Part shown: positions 33,219 through 45,700 of the stretch, in pieces
Layout: every line of letters begins with the position of its first letter
Position numbering within the stretch: the stretch's first letter is position 1
From: Coprinopsis marcescibilis
Lineage: Eukaryota; Basidiomycota; Agaricomycetes; Agaricales; Psathyrellaceae
Length of the DNA: 64,000 nt
NCBI GenBank assembly: GCA_004369085.1
Contig: ML210149.1
Location: 1 to 64,000 of the forward strand
Direction of reading: 5' to 3'
Position numbers and translations under genes: made by a program
The notes under the pieces: model-generated
Told to the model about the DNA's origin: nothing
Databases searched by the model: none
What the model saw: the letters and a program-made list of their open reading frames with translations, nothing else

Positions 33219-35963
33219 TTAATACTCGTCTACATCAGACAACGAAGCATACTCCGAGACACTCTGGTCATCTTCGTACTCCTTGACCACCTCCCTCATC
33301 GCATAACGCATAATTGGGGACACAGGTACGATCTTCGGCCCGATAACTTCTTCCTCCTCCTCTTCCGTATCATCATCATGGTATCCCTCATCCATCGGAG
33401 GCCCCCCGTATTGCAAAGGATTAAACGAAGCTGTAGATCCATGTGCTGTCTGTTGCTGATGCTGTGCCAACAGATGCGAAGAACTATGCTGTTGCTGACG
33501 CTGTTGCGCCTGAACCTCGTCGTCCGACATTGCAACCATGACGTCCCCCTCATCATCTTCTGTAAACGGCGGCGGCTGATGATCAGGCGGAGGGGGGTTC
33601 GACCCAAATTCGACAGCCAGACTTGGCTCGACCAGCGTTCTTTCTTGTGCGTGGTGCGCAGTCAAATGACTAGGATACGATGGCGCATACTCTGGGTGCA
33701 CTGGTGGTGGAGGGGGCCGAGGCGGTATCGAAGCATCAAGAACCCCAGGGATAGAATCTGTCCACTTCACGTCCACGACCTTGCCCCTGATCATTGCGTC
33801 AACCGCCCTCGCCCCCAGCTCCCTGCACAGGTGGAAGTACGGCAAGTATGTGAGGCCCCCAGAGGTAAACCGTGACATGACCTTAAGCAACTGCATCGGT
33901 GAAAAGTCCGGTTGGTTGCCGATGGCGTCGTAGGGTGTAAAGGACGCGATCAAGGGGTTGGCAGCTACCGTGGACATGAAGTTGAGGTTGGGATGTGTGC
34001 CATTTCCGCCAGACTGGTACATTCGGAACCCCGCTGGCCCGAGGCCTGGGTGGAGGACAGTTTCGGGACTGGCACGGTGGGCCTCGGTGGAGAGATTCGC
34101 TGCTGGGTTGCCATGGATGCTTCCTACAGTTGTGTTGCCTGCTCCAGAACCGCTGTCCAACCCTCCACCAGAAACTTGTGACGAGTGAATGATGTGGAGA
34201 TTGAGGAGCGCATGTGCCTGCAGGAAATGCGAACATTGCTTGACTTAAAAAAAATCGTTAGACTAGTAAAAATAGTGCTGTGAAGGGAAACCTACTGTTC
34301 ATCATGCCGCCAGAGTTTACTGTGGGTAATCAGTGAGACCAGTGTTCTCTGAATGAAACGGGGTACGCACCATGATCGGTGACAAAATCGTACCAATGGG
34401 CAACCTTTCCTCCAAAAGCGTCGTACAATGTGTCGAAATCCAATCTCTTGATGTTGGGTGGGAGGGAGGCTAATCGAGGCTGGACGCGTTCGGCATAGTA
34501 CGCTCTCATCTCCGCCTTGCTCAGATCTCCTATAGCTATCATCTTGCAGTACCACAAGACATTGACTCGTGCTAGCCAGCCCTGATAGAATGGATCCGAA
34601 GTGGCGTGTACAACGTGGCAGAGCCGATCTTGCTTGGTCAGGACCAGGGTCGAGTCAAGGATGGTTTGCATCGTTTGCGTGGATGGGATGAGATGAGGTC
34701 TGAATGAATCAATGTTAGTTTAATTTTAAGGTTAATCGGAATGATCGTACAGTTTGTGGGCTTCGTCGAAAAAGATGACCTTAATATATAGCTATCAGTA
34801 TAAAAACTTCCTTGGAGAAAATACCAGCTTACCGGGATCCGCTTCTTCCTATTCTTGTTATGGTCTTCATCGACAGCAGGACTCTCCCTGATAGGTTTTT
34901 CAGAGACATGCTCCATCGATTCCTTTCCCTTTCTTCCCCAAAACCAACCCCGCTGCTTCTTGGTCGATGACCCATGTTGTGAACTGCCGACCACCGTATC
35001 CTGAGAATTATGCCTTGATCTAGCTTTGCACTCAGAAGGTTTGAACTCCCGATAGCGTAGCAAAGAGCTTTGGAATAGTTCCATGAGCCTCGCGATATCA
35101 CTTGGTCGGACCTCCCCTCTGCCAGCCGGACCTTCGCCGCCTCCGGAGCTCCCTCCGATTCGACGTTGGATGTTGAGTCGATCGTGCTTGAAGCTCCAGG
35201 CCTCCCGTTCGAACGTGTCCCAACCTTCGCCTCTGATCTCGTCGCTCCTCATTTCGATTATCTTGTTTGATCCCTCCTCGTACCACCCGCTATGCTGTGC
35301 AATCTCTTCAAAGAACCCTTCCATTTGAATGCTCAGACTCATGTACAAACTTTCCAAATCAGCGAAACCTGCGATGCGCAGATCAAAGTGCAGGACATGA
35401 TATCGGGGGTGAGAAAGGACTTCGCGGAGAAGGGCGGTCTGAAAGAACACTCAACGAATGTATGCGAGGTATTGTTAAGTTGCTCACCTTGCCCGCACTG
35501 GGCGGGCCAAAAAGGACGGTGAACGAGGGTTCACCCTCCAATGCACGTTGAATGGCGTGCGTCTCGGCTCGCCGAGGGAAGAATCCAGGGAGCCGAGAAA
35601 AAGTGTGGGTGGGGCGGATTTGTGACCGCTCGCGAGTCTCTTGGATCTCGCGCCTTGCCTCCTCAAGGAGACGTTTTGACTCGGTTAGTGACCGCATAGT
35701 GCTTGCTGGCTTTGAGGGAACCAAATGAGTATGATGAGAGGGTCTCCGGTACATAGACATACGTTGGTGACAACTCCAACAATCTCGCCCAATCCAAAGA
35801 AATTCCTTCGGCCTGGTGAAGCAGGGATGAAGGATGCGCGCCGGCGAGGGATGTTGCTTCGAAAAAGCCAGTGTACAGGTTCTGGAACTGTTACACGGGG
35901 TGGCCGTGGCTTGCGCAACCTGTTGTTGGATGATGAAGTGCTGTTCTGGCTCCTGTTGCTCAT
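33219..35963 (-). CDS. P-loop ATPase (archaeal-type/STAND-like) with disordered C-terminus
   Basis: Seven exons (35963-35763, 35709-35488, 35438-34833, 34779-34751, 34699-34371, 34319-34296, 34243-33219), 811 aa; an upstream ATG at 36056 would add 31 residues. Residues ~50-65 (RRNFFGLGEIVGVVTN) are a hydrophobic patch. The ATPase shows GPPSAGKTALLREVL (Walker A, ~134-141), a Walker B region VIFFDEAHKLP (~344-354, split over two introns), then QSRLCHVVHATSD-like sensor sequence (DRLCHVVHATSDPFYQGWL). QCSHFLQAHALLNLHIIHSS resumes after a 24-nt exon. The C-terminal ~300 aa are rich in Pro, Gln and acidic residues. It resembles the ATPase_2-type family. Cellular role unknown; the N-terminal part could be a mitochondrial or membrane signal. 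Confidence 0.7.
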
Positions 35964-36840
35964 GGGTGTTGATAACGGGGGATGGAAAGGAAAGTAAAGC
36001 GAGCAGGCTGAAGGTAACAAGGGAGAGGTAGATATGAAGAATCGAACATGTGCCATTAGGCCATTTCTTATTGATGGCTTGCAGAATTTGACACCGGACA
36101 TGCTGGGACGACGCTGTGCTGCTGCAAGGCGAGGGACATGAGGCAAGGTCAACAAACAATGATGTACGTCATAGTCGTAATAGGGGCGGGGCTACCTTTT
36201 TTGGAACATGTGAGAAGAAGATTTTCCGGATGCGGTGCTTAGCTCACTGCTCTTGTTCGACTTCTTGACCTCAAAATAGTCGTTGCTGTCTTGTCGATGT
36301 CGTACAGAGTCTGAAACCCTTTGAGTACGATGCCAATCGTCTTGCTCAAACAACGTGGTGATTTGTGAACAATGAGCATCGTGGCTGCCCAGAGATTAAC
36401 GCAGGCATTGTTGTGCCTCATGGAAAATCGATCGAGACTAAATTGTCCCCATAATTCGGATCCGGTGTTCATAGGATTGCTTGAAGACTACAAAATCGAC
36501 GGCAAGTTGCGTCGCCGTTTTACGGCTGAGCCAACTTTGAACGTTGGAAGGACGTGGCGTGGAAAGTCAGACGTCTGTGACTCACCTCGTAGTCGGAAAT
36601 GTCGCCATGCTGCTGTGCAAAACTGTTTCAAGCGCCGGTGATGCCAGCTGGCCTGCCTGCAGGAACTTCAAGGAGTGATGCCACTGCCAAATGGGCGCCA
36701 AAAGCAAGTTGAAAAGGCGCGGGACGCCGCTCCGGAGCCTTCCGGGGTCTTACTTTTCCCACGGCGAATCATGGGGTTCAAACTTCAGGTGACTCGGTTT
36801 TAGCCGACCGACAAGTTTTTTCGTCTTGAAGTCAATCCCG
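35964..36840. other. divergent intergenic region, ATPase / SHMT
   Basis: About 880 bp. Besides the possible N-terminal extension of the ATPase (to 36056), open frames at 36472-36239 (-) and 36372-36641 (+) overlap and show no motif. It probably holds two promoters. Confidence 0.4.
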
Positions 36841-38799
36841 ATGCTGCGATTTGTATCTCGCCCTTTAACTCGAACTGTCATCAACAGATCTTTGCAGCCT
36901 ACCTATCGCTTCACATCTAGGACAATGGCTTCTGCAAACACCTCAGATTTCGTCAGTTTGCACCAGATTATCATCGAACCACATCTAACATATATGCCAT
37001 TGCAGAACAAAATCCTCTATGCCCCGCTTGCGGAAATCGACCCCGAGGTCAAAAATATCATCGACAAGGAGACATGGAGACAGTTCACTGGACTTGAGCT
37101 GATCGCATCCGAGGTTCATTCTGGTCTGCTTGTGGCTGAAAGGAGGCGAATCTAATACGTGTTACCCCTAGAACTTGACCAGCAAGGCTGCCATGGAAGC
37201 CAATGGCTCAATCCTCACCAACAAGTACTCGGAGGGGCTGCCAAACGCTCGATACTATGGTGGCAACGAGTACATCGATGAGTTGGAAGTGCTCTGCCGA
37301 AAGCGTGCCCTCGAGGCGTTCCACCTCGACGCCTCCCAGTGGGGTGTTAACGTTCAACCATATTCCGGTTCCGTACGTGTTCTAAACCTCATATAATGCC
37401 CGCAAGACCTTAATCATCTTTAACAGACCGCAAAGTATGTATAATCTACCGGCCACGTCATATCTTGCTAAATCCCCACAGCTTCGCTGCCCTCACCGCT
37501 TTGATCCAACCCCAAGACCGCCTCATGGGTCTTGGTCTCCCTGATGGCGGCCATCTCACCCACGGCTATTACGTACGTCCTCAAGATCACCCCGCACATC
37601 CTTTACCTCATCTATCATTTACAGACCGCCAAGAAGAAGATGACTGCTTCCTCCATTTACTTCCAGTCTCTCCCATATTCCATCATCCCCGACAGCGGCC
37701 TCATTGATTACGAAAAGCTCGCGGCACAAGCGAAGATCTACAAGCCCAAACTCATCATCTGTGGTGCTTCCGCCTACCCTCGTGATTGGGACTATGCAAG
37801 GCTCAAGGAGATCGCAAGCAAGGAGGGTGCTTGGTTGATGGCTGATATTGCCCACACCAGCGGTCTCATTGCTGCCCAGGAACTCAACAGCCCCTTCGAA
37901 TACTGTGACGTCGTCACCACTACTACGTGAGGAATCCTTCCTTCTGTGTTTGGACGTTGTCCCTGAATAATTCGATTTCTTAGACACAAGACCCTCCGTG
38001 GCCCTCGTGCTGGTCTCATCTTCTTCAGGAAGGATCTCGAGCACGCCAAGGATTTGGAGAAGCGCGTCAACGATGCCGTTTTCCCCGCCTGCCAAGGTGG
38101 CCCCCACAACAATGTTAGTTATGCGTCAATATACCATCGTCTTTCGAAGTTGGACTAACCACGGACGATTAGACAATTGCTGCTATTGCAACTTCCTTGA
38201 AGCAGGTTGCTCAGCCTGAGTGGAAGGCTTATGCCAAGCAAGTCATCGCTAACGCACGGGCCCTCTCCGAGACTCTCGTCGGCCACGGCTACAAGCTCCA
38301 GACTGGCGGCACGGACAACCACCTCGTCCTCTGGGATCTCCGACCCATCGGCGTTACTGGTAGCAAGGTCGAGAAGGTCTGCGACCTGATGGGCATAACC
38401 ATCAACAGTACGTCATATCCCCCTATATCTCACATTCAATAGCTCAACAGCGGACCTTCAGAGAACGCTGTTTCTGGCGATGCATCTGCCCAAGTTCCCG
38501 GCGGAATCCGTCTTGGTACTTCAGCCTTGACTTCGCGTGACATGCGCGAGGACGACATTAGGCAGGTTGGCGAGTTCCTCCACCGCGCTGTGCAGATTTC
38601 GCTTGTCCTCCAGAAGGAAGCTGGCTCCAAGCTGCTCAAGGACTTTGTCCGTGTGGCAACTACCGCTGAGGAGGGCAAGGTTGGCCACCAGCAGGTCCGC
38701 GACTTGCGCACGGAGGTTGAGGCATTTGCACAGAAGTTCCCCTTGCCTGGTGTTGAAACCGCCAACCTCAAGAAGCCTGAGGGAATCCACGAGCTCTAA
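36841..38799 (+). CDS. SHMT: serine hydroxymethyltransferase, likely mitochondrial
   Basis: Nine exons (36841-36951, 37006-37113, 37172-37372, 37427-37434, 37482-37572, 37625-37926, 37984-38113, 38173-38407, 38462-38799), 507 aa. The N-terminus [18 protein letters not shown] is Arg-rich and amphipathic, a mitochondrial import signal; a second ATG (MASANTSDF) could give a cytosolic form. Signature blocks are present: [49 protein letters not shown], and the PLP-lysine motif [16 protein letters not shown] (Lys ~276). The enzyme converts serine and tetrahydrofolate to glycine and methylene-THF, feeding one-carbon metabolism. Exon 4 is only 8 nt but encodes the conserved TAN. Confidence 0.97.
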
Positions 38800-39807
38800 G
38801 AGCCATGATATCCAAAATCTTTCCTTCACTTCCCTCCCGCAGATCCTTGCTGTCTTATCCGACCTTTCGTGACCTGCCACGACCCACACGCAATCTTTGC
38901 ACATCTATCTGCTTTTTATTCCCAGGAACCTGTTTTTTCCCCTTTATTTCGAGTAGACAAGACGGACATTCAACATCGTCCAAAAGCCTTGGGCATACTT
39001 AACATAACCTCACCAACATCATTTTCCACAGTCGCTTTCAACAATAGCTTCACCAACCCGCATTTGTGTATTAGTATGGCCTCGCATCGTGCAACTCATC
39101 TTGCACACATTGAATTCAATTGTATATTTTTACTGTTCGACTACTGTCTCGGTGGCGCTTGTTGCCTCACATTCAAAGAACGAATAAAATCCGCGGTCGT
39201 TCGCTGGGTTAACAACTGTTCATTGTAGCACCTGTACCAGAATTTGAAGACCGATATCGTGTCGGGTGTGAGACCTCTCATTGAAGGGGCGACCTATCTT
39301 AGACACAGGGGCTCTCAGCTTGAAACTTTGTCGTCAATTCGAGTTAAATTCAAGTGCGTCCTAATATGCTTTAGCGCCCGCGCAGTTTCCATCGAAGCCC
39401 AGCGCCTACCGAACAGCTCAACCTCGTGGTGTACAGCAAAATCAGCTCGCGTCCAGCCTCAGATGGCTTCCTGTCTACGTTATGTTTGATAAACGTAGTG
39501 TGGTCGTTTCTCTGAGGGACTTACACAAGATTTCGCCCAGAAAAGGGAATGGAATGAGTATAAGTACAGATACTTATCCAGCCGCAAACATGCAGGGAAT
39601 CGTGGCGGTAAAGTAACAGATGTCCGCCTCGACGTACCCAGCGGCTAACGCTGCACCAACAAGCAATATGAGAAGGCAGATAGGAGGGTATGTAGAACTT
39701 CTTAAGTCAAGTGTCTATCAAAAATTGGGCCGGGTAACATTCGATATGAAACTTTCATTACTGTACATTGCCTGCTCTTCCACAGGAGCTTGGGATCGAG
39801 ATGGGGA
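38800..39807. other. 1-kb convergent intergenic region
   Basis: Between the stops of SHMT (+) and the M20 gene (-). Contains the 3' ends of both transcripts. Open frames such as 39620-40183 (+) run antisense to the M20 exons and are not believed. No RNA gene or repeat seen. Confidence 0.45.
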
Positions 39808-41907
39808 TCAAGCTTGCTCCCTCAAGAGCTTATCTTCTTCAAAAGTCCGCTTGACCTGGATGGGGACAAGAGGATTAGGTATGACACCAACGGACGACGA
39901 AGTGACGAAGACGAACCTTGGCGAAAAAATCGTCATCAATGAGCACTCTGACTCCAGTTGCAGCCAGAGCCTTGCTCACGTCCAAACACGCGTAGTGAGC
40001 GTCAATCGTTGCTGCAGACTCTGCAAATGCTCGGGTATGGTTCCCTCCGTCAACAACGGTAGGTATGGCTTGTTCGTAATTATTTCAGCAATCACTTCGT
40101 TAACAAGACATTTCACAAGCATACCAAATCCAGGATGCAACGAAGGCAACGCTAAAATGGACGTTACCGAAATGTTCGACTGAGTTTAGCTGTTACTTAC
40201 CGTAGGTTACATTTCCCTGAGCACATTCATTTAGCAGGATGATCCATGGGCGTTGAAAAAACAAACCAACTCACAAAGTCGGTGGATGCGCTTGAGATAC
40301 CCCATTCATAATCAATATCACCGTATCTGTTCAACACAACATTCGCAACCTCGTCGCCTGGGGAATCAGGGTCAGGAAGCTTCGGGCAGAAGACAACATA
40401 AAGAGAGGCAACGTGCCAAGAGCTTTGTTTTGACGAATATCGTAGACAGCGCCCACGATCTCGATATTTACTTCGCAGCCAGTGGCCAGCCCGGCTGCCC
40501 TAAATTAATTTAAATGCGTCAGCTCGGAATCAAGATAATTCAGCAGTAGGGCTCACTCGAAGCAAGGTGTCACGCGCTTGACAGTTTGCTGTAGCTCATT
40601 TCGGGTCGGGGCACGGACGTAAGATCTGTGAAAGGTTTGCTCTGACAGGGTTTAAATCCTTCATCAAGCAAAGCGTACATGAATTTGGCGTAATCTGGAA
40701 TGATGTTAGCTGCCCAATCTTTCCCTTCAAAGATCCCATGAACGCGATGGGTTGGCTTGATTTGTTGACGCAGAGCAGAGATGTTGTTGTATCCTAAAAC
40801 TGCGGCATCCAAAGCGTTCTTGCCTTCCCAGGGGGACAATGCCGCATGGGCCCTGAAATGTATACAATCTTCGCTCGTTAGATTTGGAGATGAGCTTACG
40901 TGTGACCCTTGTATTCAGCTGAGATACGCTCAAGAGCAAGAGAGCTGCTCAAGCTGACGGAACCAACAGGACCAGGGGCAGGATGACACCTGTCGAAGAT
41001 AAATGACGTTAGCGGTTCAGTAAGACTGGAAAGATATAGGTACGAATTACATCAAACAAGCATCCATACCCTCATAGCCTCCTTTCTCCAATAAAACCAC
41101 CTTTCCTGCGCCGCCTTCTTCCGCTATGAAGGAGGGGTCGGGAGATACACTTTTGCATCGAAACTGGTGAGACATACCAGGGGTCCCGAGAAGAACGATC
41201 TTGCCAGTTAGATCGTGTTTCTCAATGGCAGCACGGATGGCAATAGCAACAGCAACGCCTGGGCCGGAAATGTATTAGTTTGTCCCTCCAGATGAGGAAA
41301 TCAATCACCCACTGACCTGAGATTCCGATAAGGTTGTGGCCACAGGCGTGCCCTATACCTTTCAAGGCATCCATCTGAAGACAAGTTAGACATTCAGCCT
41401 CAAGATCTGGTCATGATGTCGCTGATCATCTATCCTGACCTCAGAGTTGATGCCAATCGTCCGTCCACCAGTGCCACGTTCGAATGTTGCCCTCCATGCC
41501 GTCGGCAGTAGATACTCTTTGTCGACTGTCCAGCCGTGTTTCGTCATGAACTTGGTATATGCATCGTGGGCGTAGCTAAAGCATTCATCGAAATTATTAA
41601 CGATTTCGTGCAGGGTGTGTGCAACAGATACTGACAATTCTTCATAGCCTAATTCAGGATGGGCTGGAAAGCGTCGTTGGTCAGAATATAAGGTCAATGT
41701 ACAGATATAAATACCATGAATATCTAGACTGAGCTCCCTCAGTTCGCCATCAAGCTCCTTTATCTTGTCCTCGATGGTGTTCAGGATATCTTCACGGTAC
41801 AAAGGACTGAATCCTGGCTTCTTTGCCGCCGGTTTCACGTCATCATCTCGCCTCCAGACTTTGACTGGCCCTTCTGCGGCTGCGTTATGGTCTGTACAGT
41901 TGCACAT
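39808..41907 (-). CDS. M20-family amidohydrolase/peptidase (PM20D2-like)
   Basis: Fourteen exons, 456 aa: 41907-41715, 41663-41440, 41374-41317, 41258-41178, 41123-41051, 40989-40900, 40852-40679, 40625-40557, 40499-40417, 40357-40275, 40216-40201, 40151-40125, 40068-39917, 39855-39808. Conserved blocks: HPELGYEE, MDALKGIGHACGHN (metal ligands), GTPAEEGGAGKV, CHPAPGP, AHAALSPWEGKNALDA (dimerisation/active-site loop), SASTDFGNVTY, LHPGFAIPT and DGGNHTRAF. M20D enzymes use two metal ions to hydrolyse aminoacyl or dipeptide amide bonds; PM20D2 in animals removes by-product dipeptides such as beta-alanyl-lysine. No signal peptide, so cytosolic. One exon is 16 nt, and the intron 40416-40358 fits best as GC-AG. 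Confidence 0.88.
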
Positions 41908-42178
41908 AGTACTGATGGCGGATTACAATGGGCCTGCGAGACATTAATGTATTATCTGCGAGACCCAGAGATTTGGTCGAAATCGCGTCAGCTGACGTCG
42001 TGGAGAGGAACGAGATCATCTTGGACGGACCTTCTCACGATTTCTACCGGTCTCTACCACACGGGCAACACTGTTGGGCGCTGTGCTGCCAACTACCGCC
42101 ACAGCATGGAGTCTAACCAAGCACGAAACACACTAACTCAATTTTACAACGCACCTTAAAACGATAAACGTCAAGAAA
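41908..42178. promoter_or_regulatory. shared divergent promoter, M20 gene / coiled-coil gene
   Basis: The 271 bp separating two start codons on opposite strands. No specific site recognised. Confidence 0.35.
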
Positions 42179-42762
42179 ATGCCTATCGGATTCACCAAGC
42201 TTCGACATTCCTTCCGAAGGATGGGGCGGAAGCCTTCGCAGGAGGGGTTGGACGGGGAGTCTGAGGAAGGAACCGGAGAAGCCCAGTCTTACGAAGAATG
42301 GCTTGCAGAGGTCAAGAAAACCGAAGACTCGTCGGGTAGCAAACAGAGCATGCCTTATCTATCTCGCTCTGTACGTCGATTCAAGAATTGCCTCGGGTAT
42401 ATACCAAGTCAAGCTCACATCAACTTTTCTAGGGAACGACAGATACTACAGGCTCCCACTCCTCGCTCGACCACTCTCTCGATAACCGACGTTCTGAAAG
42501 CCCGGCCAACTCGTTCGACTCCATTGATACAATTTCCGACATGGAAGCCGAAATCGAGGACGCAGAGGTCGAGAAAAACAGGCGTACCCGCAAGCTTCTC
42601 AAATACTCTCTTTGGAAAGATCGGTCATCCAATTCACAGAACGCTGAGAAGAATACCCTCTCTCTAGAGCGGAAGGTGGCTAGACAGGAGATGAAACTAA
42701 ATGCTCTGGACGCCAGAGAGCGACAACGAGAGCAAAACAAATTAGATAGGGACCGAAATTGA
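42179..42762 (+). CDS. small basic coiled-coil protein (173 aa), unknown
   Basis: Two exons (42179-42370, 42433-42762), phase 0. The N-terminus is basic (MPIGFTKLRHSFRRMGRK), the middle is Ser/Asp-rich, and the last ~60 residues are charged and helical (KKNRRTRKLLKYSLW.., LERKVARQEMKLNALDARER), likely a coiled coil. Not recognised. Its TGA stop at 42760-42762 is followed by one TCA codon and then an ATG in the same frame that opens the helicase gene, so the two may share a transcript, or the spacing may be chance. Without the TGA the two frames would be one. Confidence 0.6.
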
Positions 42763-42765
42763 TCA

Positions 42766-45700
42766 ATGTCATCATTACCTTTCTTTCCATCCACAATGTC
42801 GTCCGAGGGTGAAATAAAAGCTTTCATCGCTCGTCAACGGCAACTCTTGCTACGAGAACGGAACGCTGAAATAGAACGAAGCTCACTGCTGCTTTCCAAT
42901 TGTGGCCCGAAGCTGCTCGAGCAGAAAGGGCTCGCGTTGAATGGTCTGGGGGTCGCCAGCGTCAACATTGGACTGGGAGGAAAGACGTATGTCAACGTGG
43001 TTCTCAATTGATTATAGTGCAATTACGAAAGGGGCAGCTTGGTCGAGTTAGAGAGGCCATCTGCCTACCATGTATCCCCCATATTCCCCCCTCACACATT
43101 CAGGTGCGTCACATTTCATTCCTTCCGAACTGGGTGTTCATGGTCGGATAGGAACGGCGACATTGCAAGGATCGAAGCGAATGTCTCTTCGGGGTCAACT
43201 ACTAAGAAAGCAAAGAAGCTTGCTACAGACACTACAAGTGTGACCAACTCGGCGGAAGGCGTGGTGTATAAGGTATCGGACACGCGAATCGTAATCTCCA
43301 TTGACCCCTCCGATGCGGGCTCAGACGCCTTGGATTTACCAGAACGATGCCGCGTCGTGAAGTTGGCCAATAGTATCACTTACGATAGGATGGACAAAGT
43401 TATCGATCGTCTTGAAAAGACTACAGCACCATCAGTAACTCGAACTGCTCTGCCCAACTGTCGTTTGTTGACATTTTGACTTCAGGGTGATAACAAGGTT
43501 CCAGCGGATTGGAAATTGACTCCACTCATGGAAGTGCTACTTGCAATGAAGCCTCTCTCCCAACGTACACCCATAAAAGACTCGGATCTCACATTTTTCG
43601 ACCCCAATCTGAACGAAAGCCAGAGGGAGGCCATCAAGTTCTGTCTCTCCTCCCCCGAGGTTGCTTGCATTCACGGACCACCGGGTATGGTTCATGCCTA
43701 TGCACTTGTGCGTTACTCACATTTTATGCAGGTACAGGGAAGACCCATACCCTTGTCGAACTCATCCGTCAAATGACAACACAAAGCACTGTCACCACCA
43801 AGCCTTTACGCTTGCTCGTATGCGGAGCATCAAATCTATCTGTTGACAACGTACTCGAACGACTGTTGGCCTTGCCTAGTGACAAGGACAAGCCTGCACT
43901 CAAAGTTACTCGCATCGGTCACCCAGCCCGCGTTATGGCGCACCAAGGAATTCTGGATTCTACATTGGAAGTCAAAACCACTCGTACCGATCAGGTACGC
44001 TTTTAATCCGAAATTGCCCCACCTACCATCTAACCGTGTTGCAGGCTGCCTTGGTCAAAGATGTCAAACAAGAGCTTGAAACAATACTCGGCACACTCTC
44101 GGGGAAGGTTAAAGGAGCCAAGGGGAAGGCACCTCGTGGTGCTGAAAGGAGGAAGATGTGGGACGAGGTCAAGGCATTGAGAAAAGAGTATGGGAGTCAT
44201 CTACAATCAATAACACAAATAACACACTCATTCGTTTTTAGATTTCGTCAACGCGAAGGAGGAATTGTGACATCAGTTCTCAGTGAATCCCAGGTTGTTC
44301 TGGCAACGTGTCATTCGGCTGGAGGTCGACAATTGCGAAACCAAGAGTTTGATGTGGTGATAATTGACGAGGCAACACAGGCAATGGAAGCTGTGCGTAT
44401 ATTGATTCTGCCGACCTTTTTACGCTCATCCTTATACTACCTCAGGTCTGTTGGATCCCTGTGTTCAAAGCAAAGAAGTTGATCTTGGCTGGGGATCCAA
44501 AGCAGCTTCCTCCGACGGTATTGTCGTTGAACCAGGAGCGGAGAATGAAGGAAAAAGCAAAGGCAAAACCCTTAGCTAAGGGCAAGCCTGAGGCAAAGCA
44601 GAAGAACATTGCTGGCAAGGCGGATCCCGAGCCAGAATCAAGTGATAAGGACGAGGGTGGACCCCTAGACTCGGACAGAGACACCGAAGGTGACACGGAT
44701 AAGGAACTCGAGGACGACAACGAGGAGGCTGGAAACCCACTGTCCAATGAACCGGAAGGCCCTGTATCCACCTCTCGAATAAAAAATGCACGCAAAGAAC
44801 CGAAGGTCGAACTTGTTTCACCAAAAAGTTTGGAAGTGACCATGTTCGAGAGGCTGGAGAATATGTATGGTTCTCGTATCAAGCGAATGCTTGCGGTTCA
44901 GTATCGGTGAGGGTTTCTGCTCCATCGGGACGAAGAAGCACTCAACTAACATTCACTTAGCATGCACAAGCAGATATGCGATTTCCCTTCGAAGACGTTA
45001 TACCAGTCGAAACTCAAGTCGCATCCCTCTGTTGCAGATCATACACTTCAGGATCTAGTAGGAGATCTATCTGGAGACGGGAACAATGACGAGGAAGAGA
45101 CCTTGCAGCACCCTGTTGTCTTCTTCGATACGTCCGGCTGCGAATATTTTGAACGGCTAGATGGCGATACGGATGAAGGGAGTCGATGTAACGAGAACGA
45201 GGCAACAATCGTCAAGAACTGGGTTACGAAGTTGGTATGTATTTGATTTGATTACGGCCTCCCTGCGCTAACACAGCTGGTTATCTAGGTTGATGTCGGC
45301 GTAGAGCCAGGACAAATCGCCATTATCACACCGTAGGTTCTCTCTATTCCAAGGAACCAAGAGTCGATGTCAGATGACCCCTTGCCGTTAGATATCAAGC
45401 GCAGGTCACACTTCTCACTTCGTTACTACGACCACTATATGGATCATCGTTGGAAATCGGGACAGTGGATGGCATGCAAGGAAGGGAGAAAGAAGCGGTG
45501 ATCATCACCCTCGTTCGTAGCAACGACAAAGTAACGCACCCATTATTCAACGTCTTGTCCACGATGTGCTTACGGGTCCTATAAAAATAGCGAGAGGTCG
45601 GTTTTCTCAAGGAGAAACGGCGAATGAATGGTTAGTCCTATCCAATTTTATCATTGAGCACGCTAACAGAATGCCTTCAGTTGCGATGACAAGAGCAAGA

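Noticed and set aside
39620..40183. 187-codon plus-strand frame
   Set aside because: It is antisense to conserved exons of the M20 gene, which carry family signatures.
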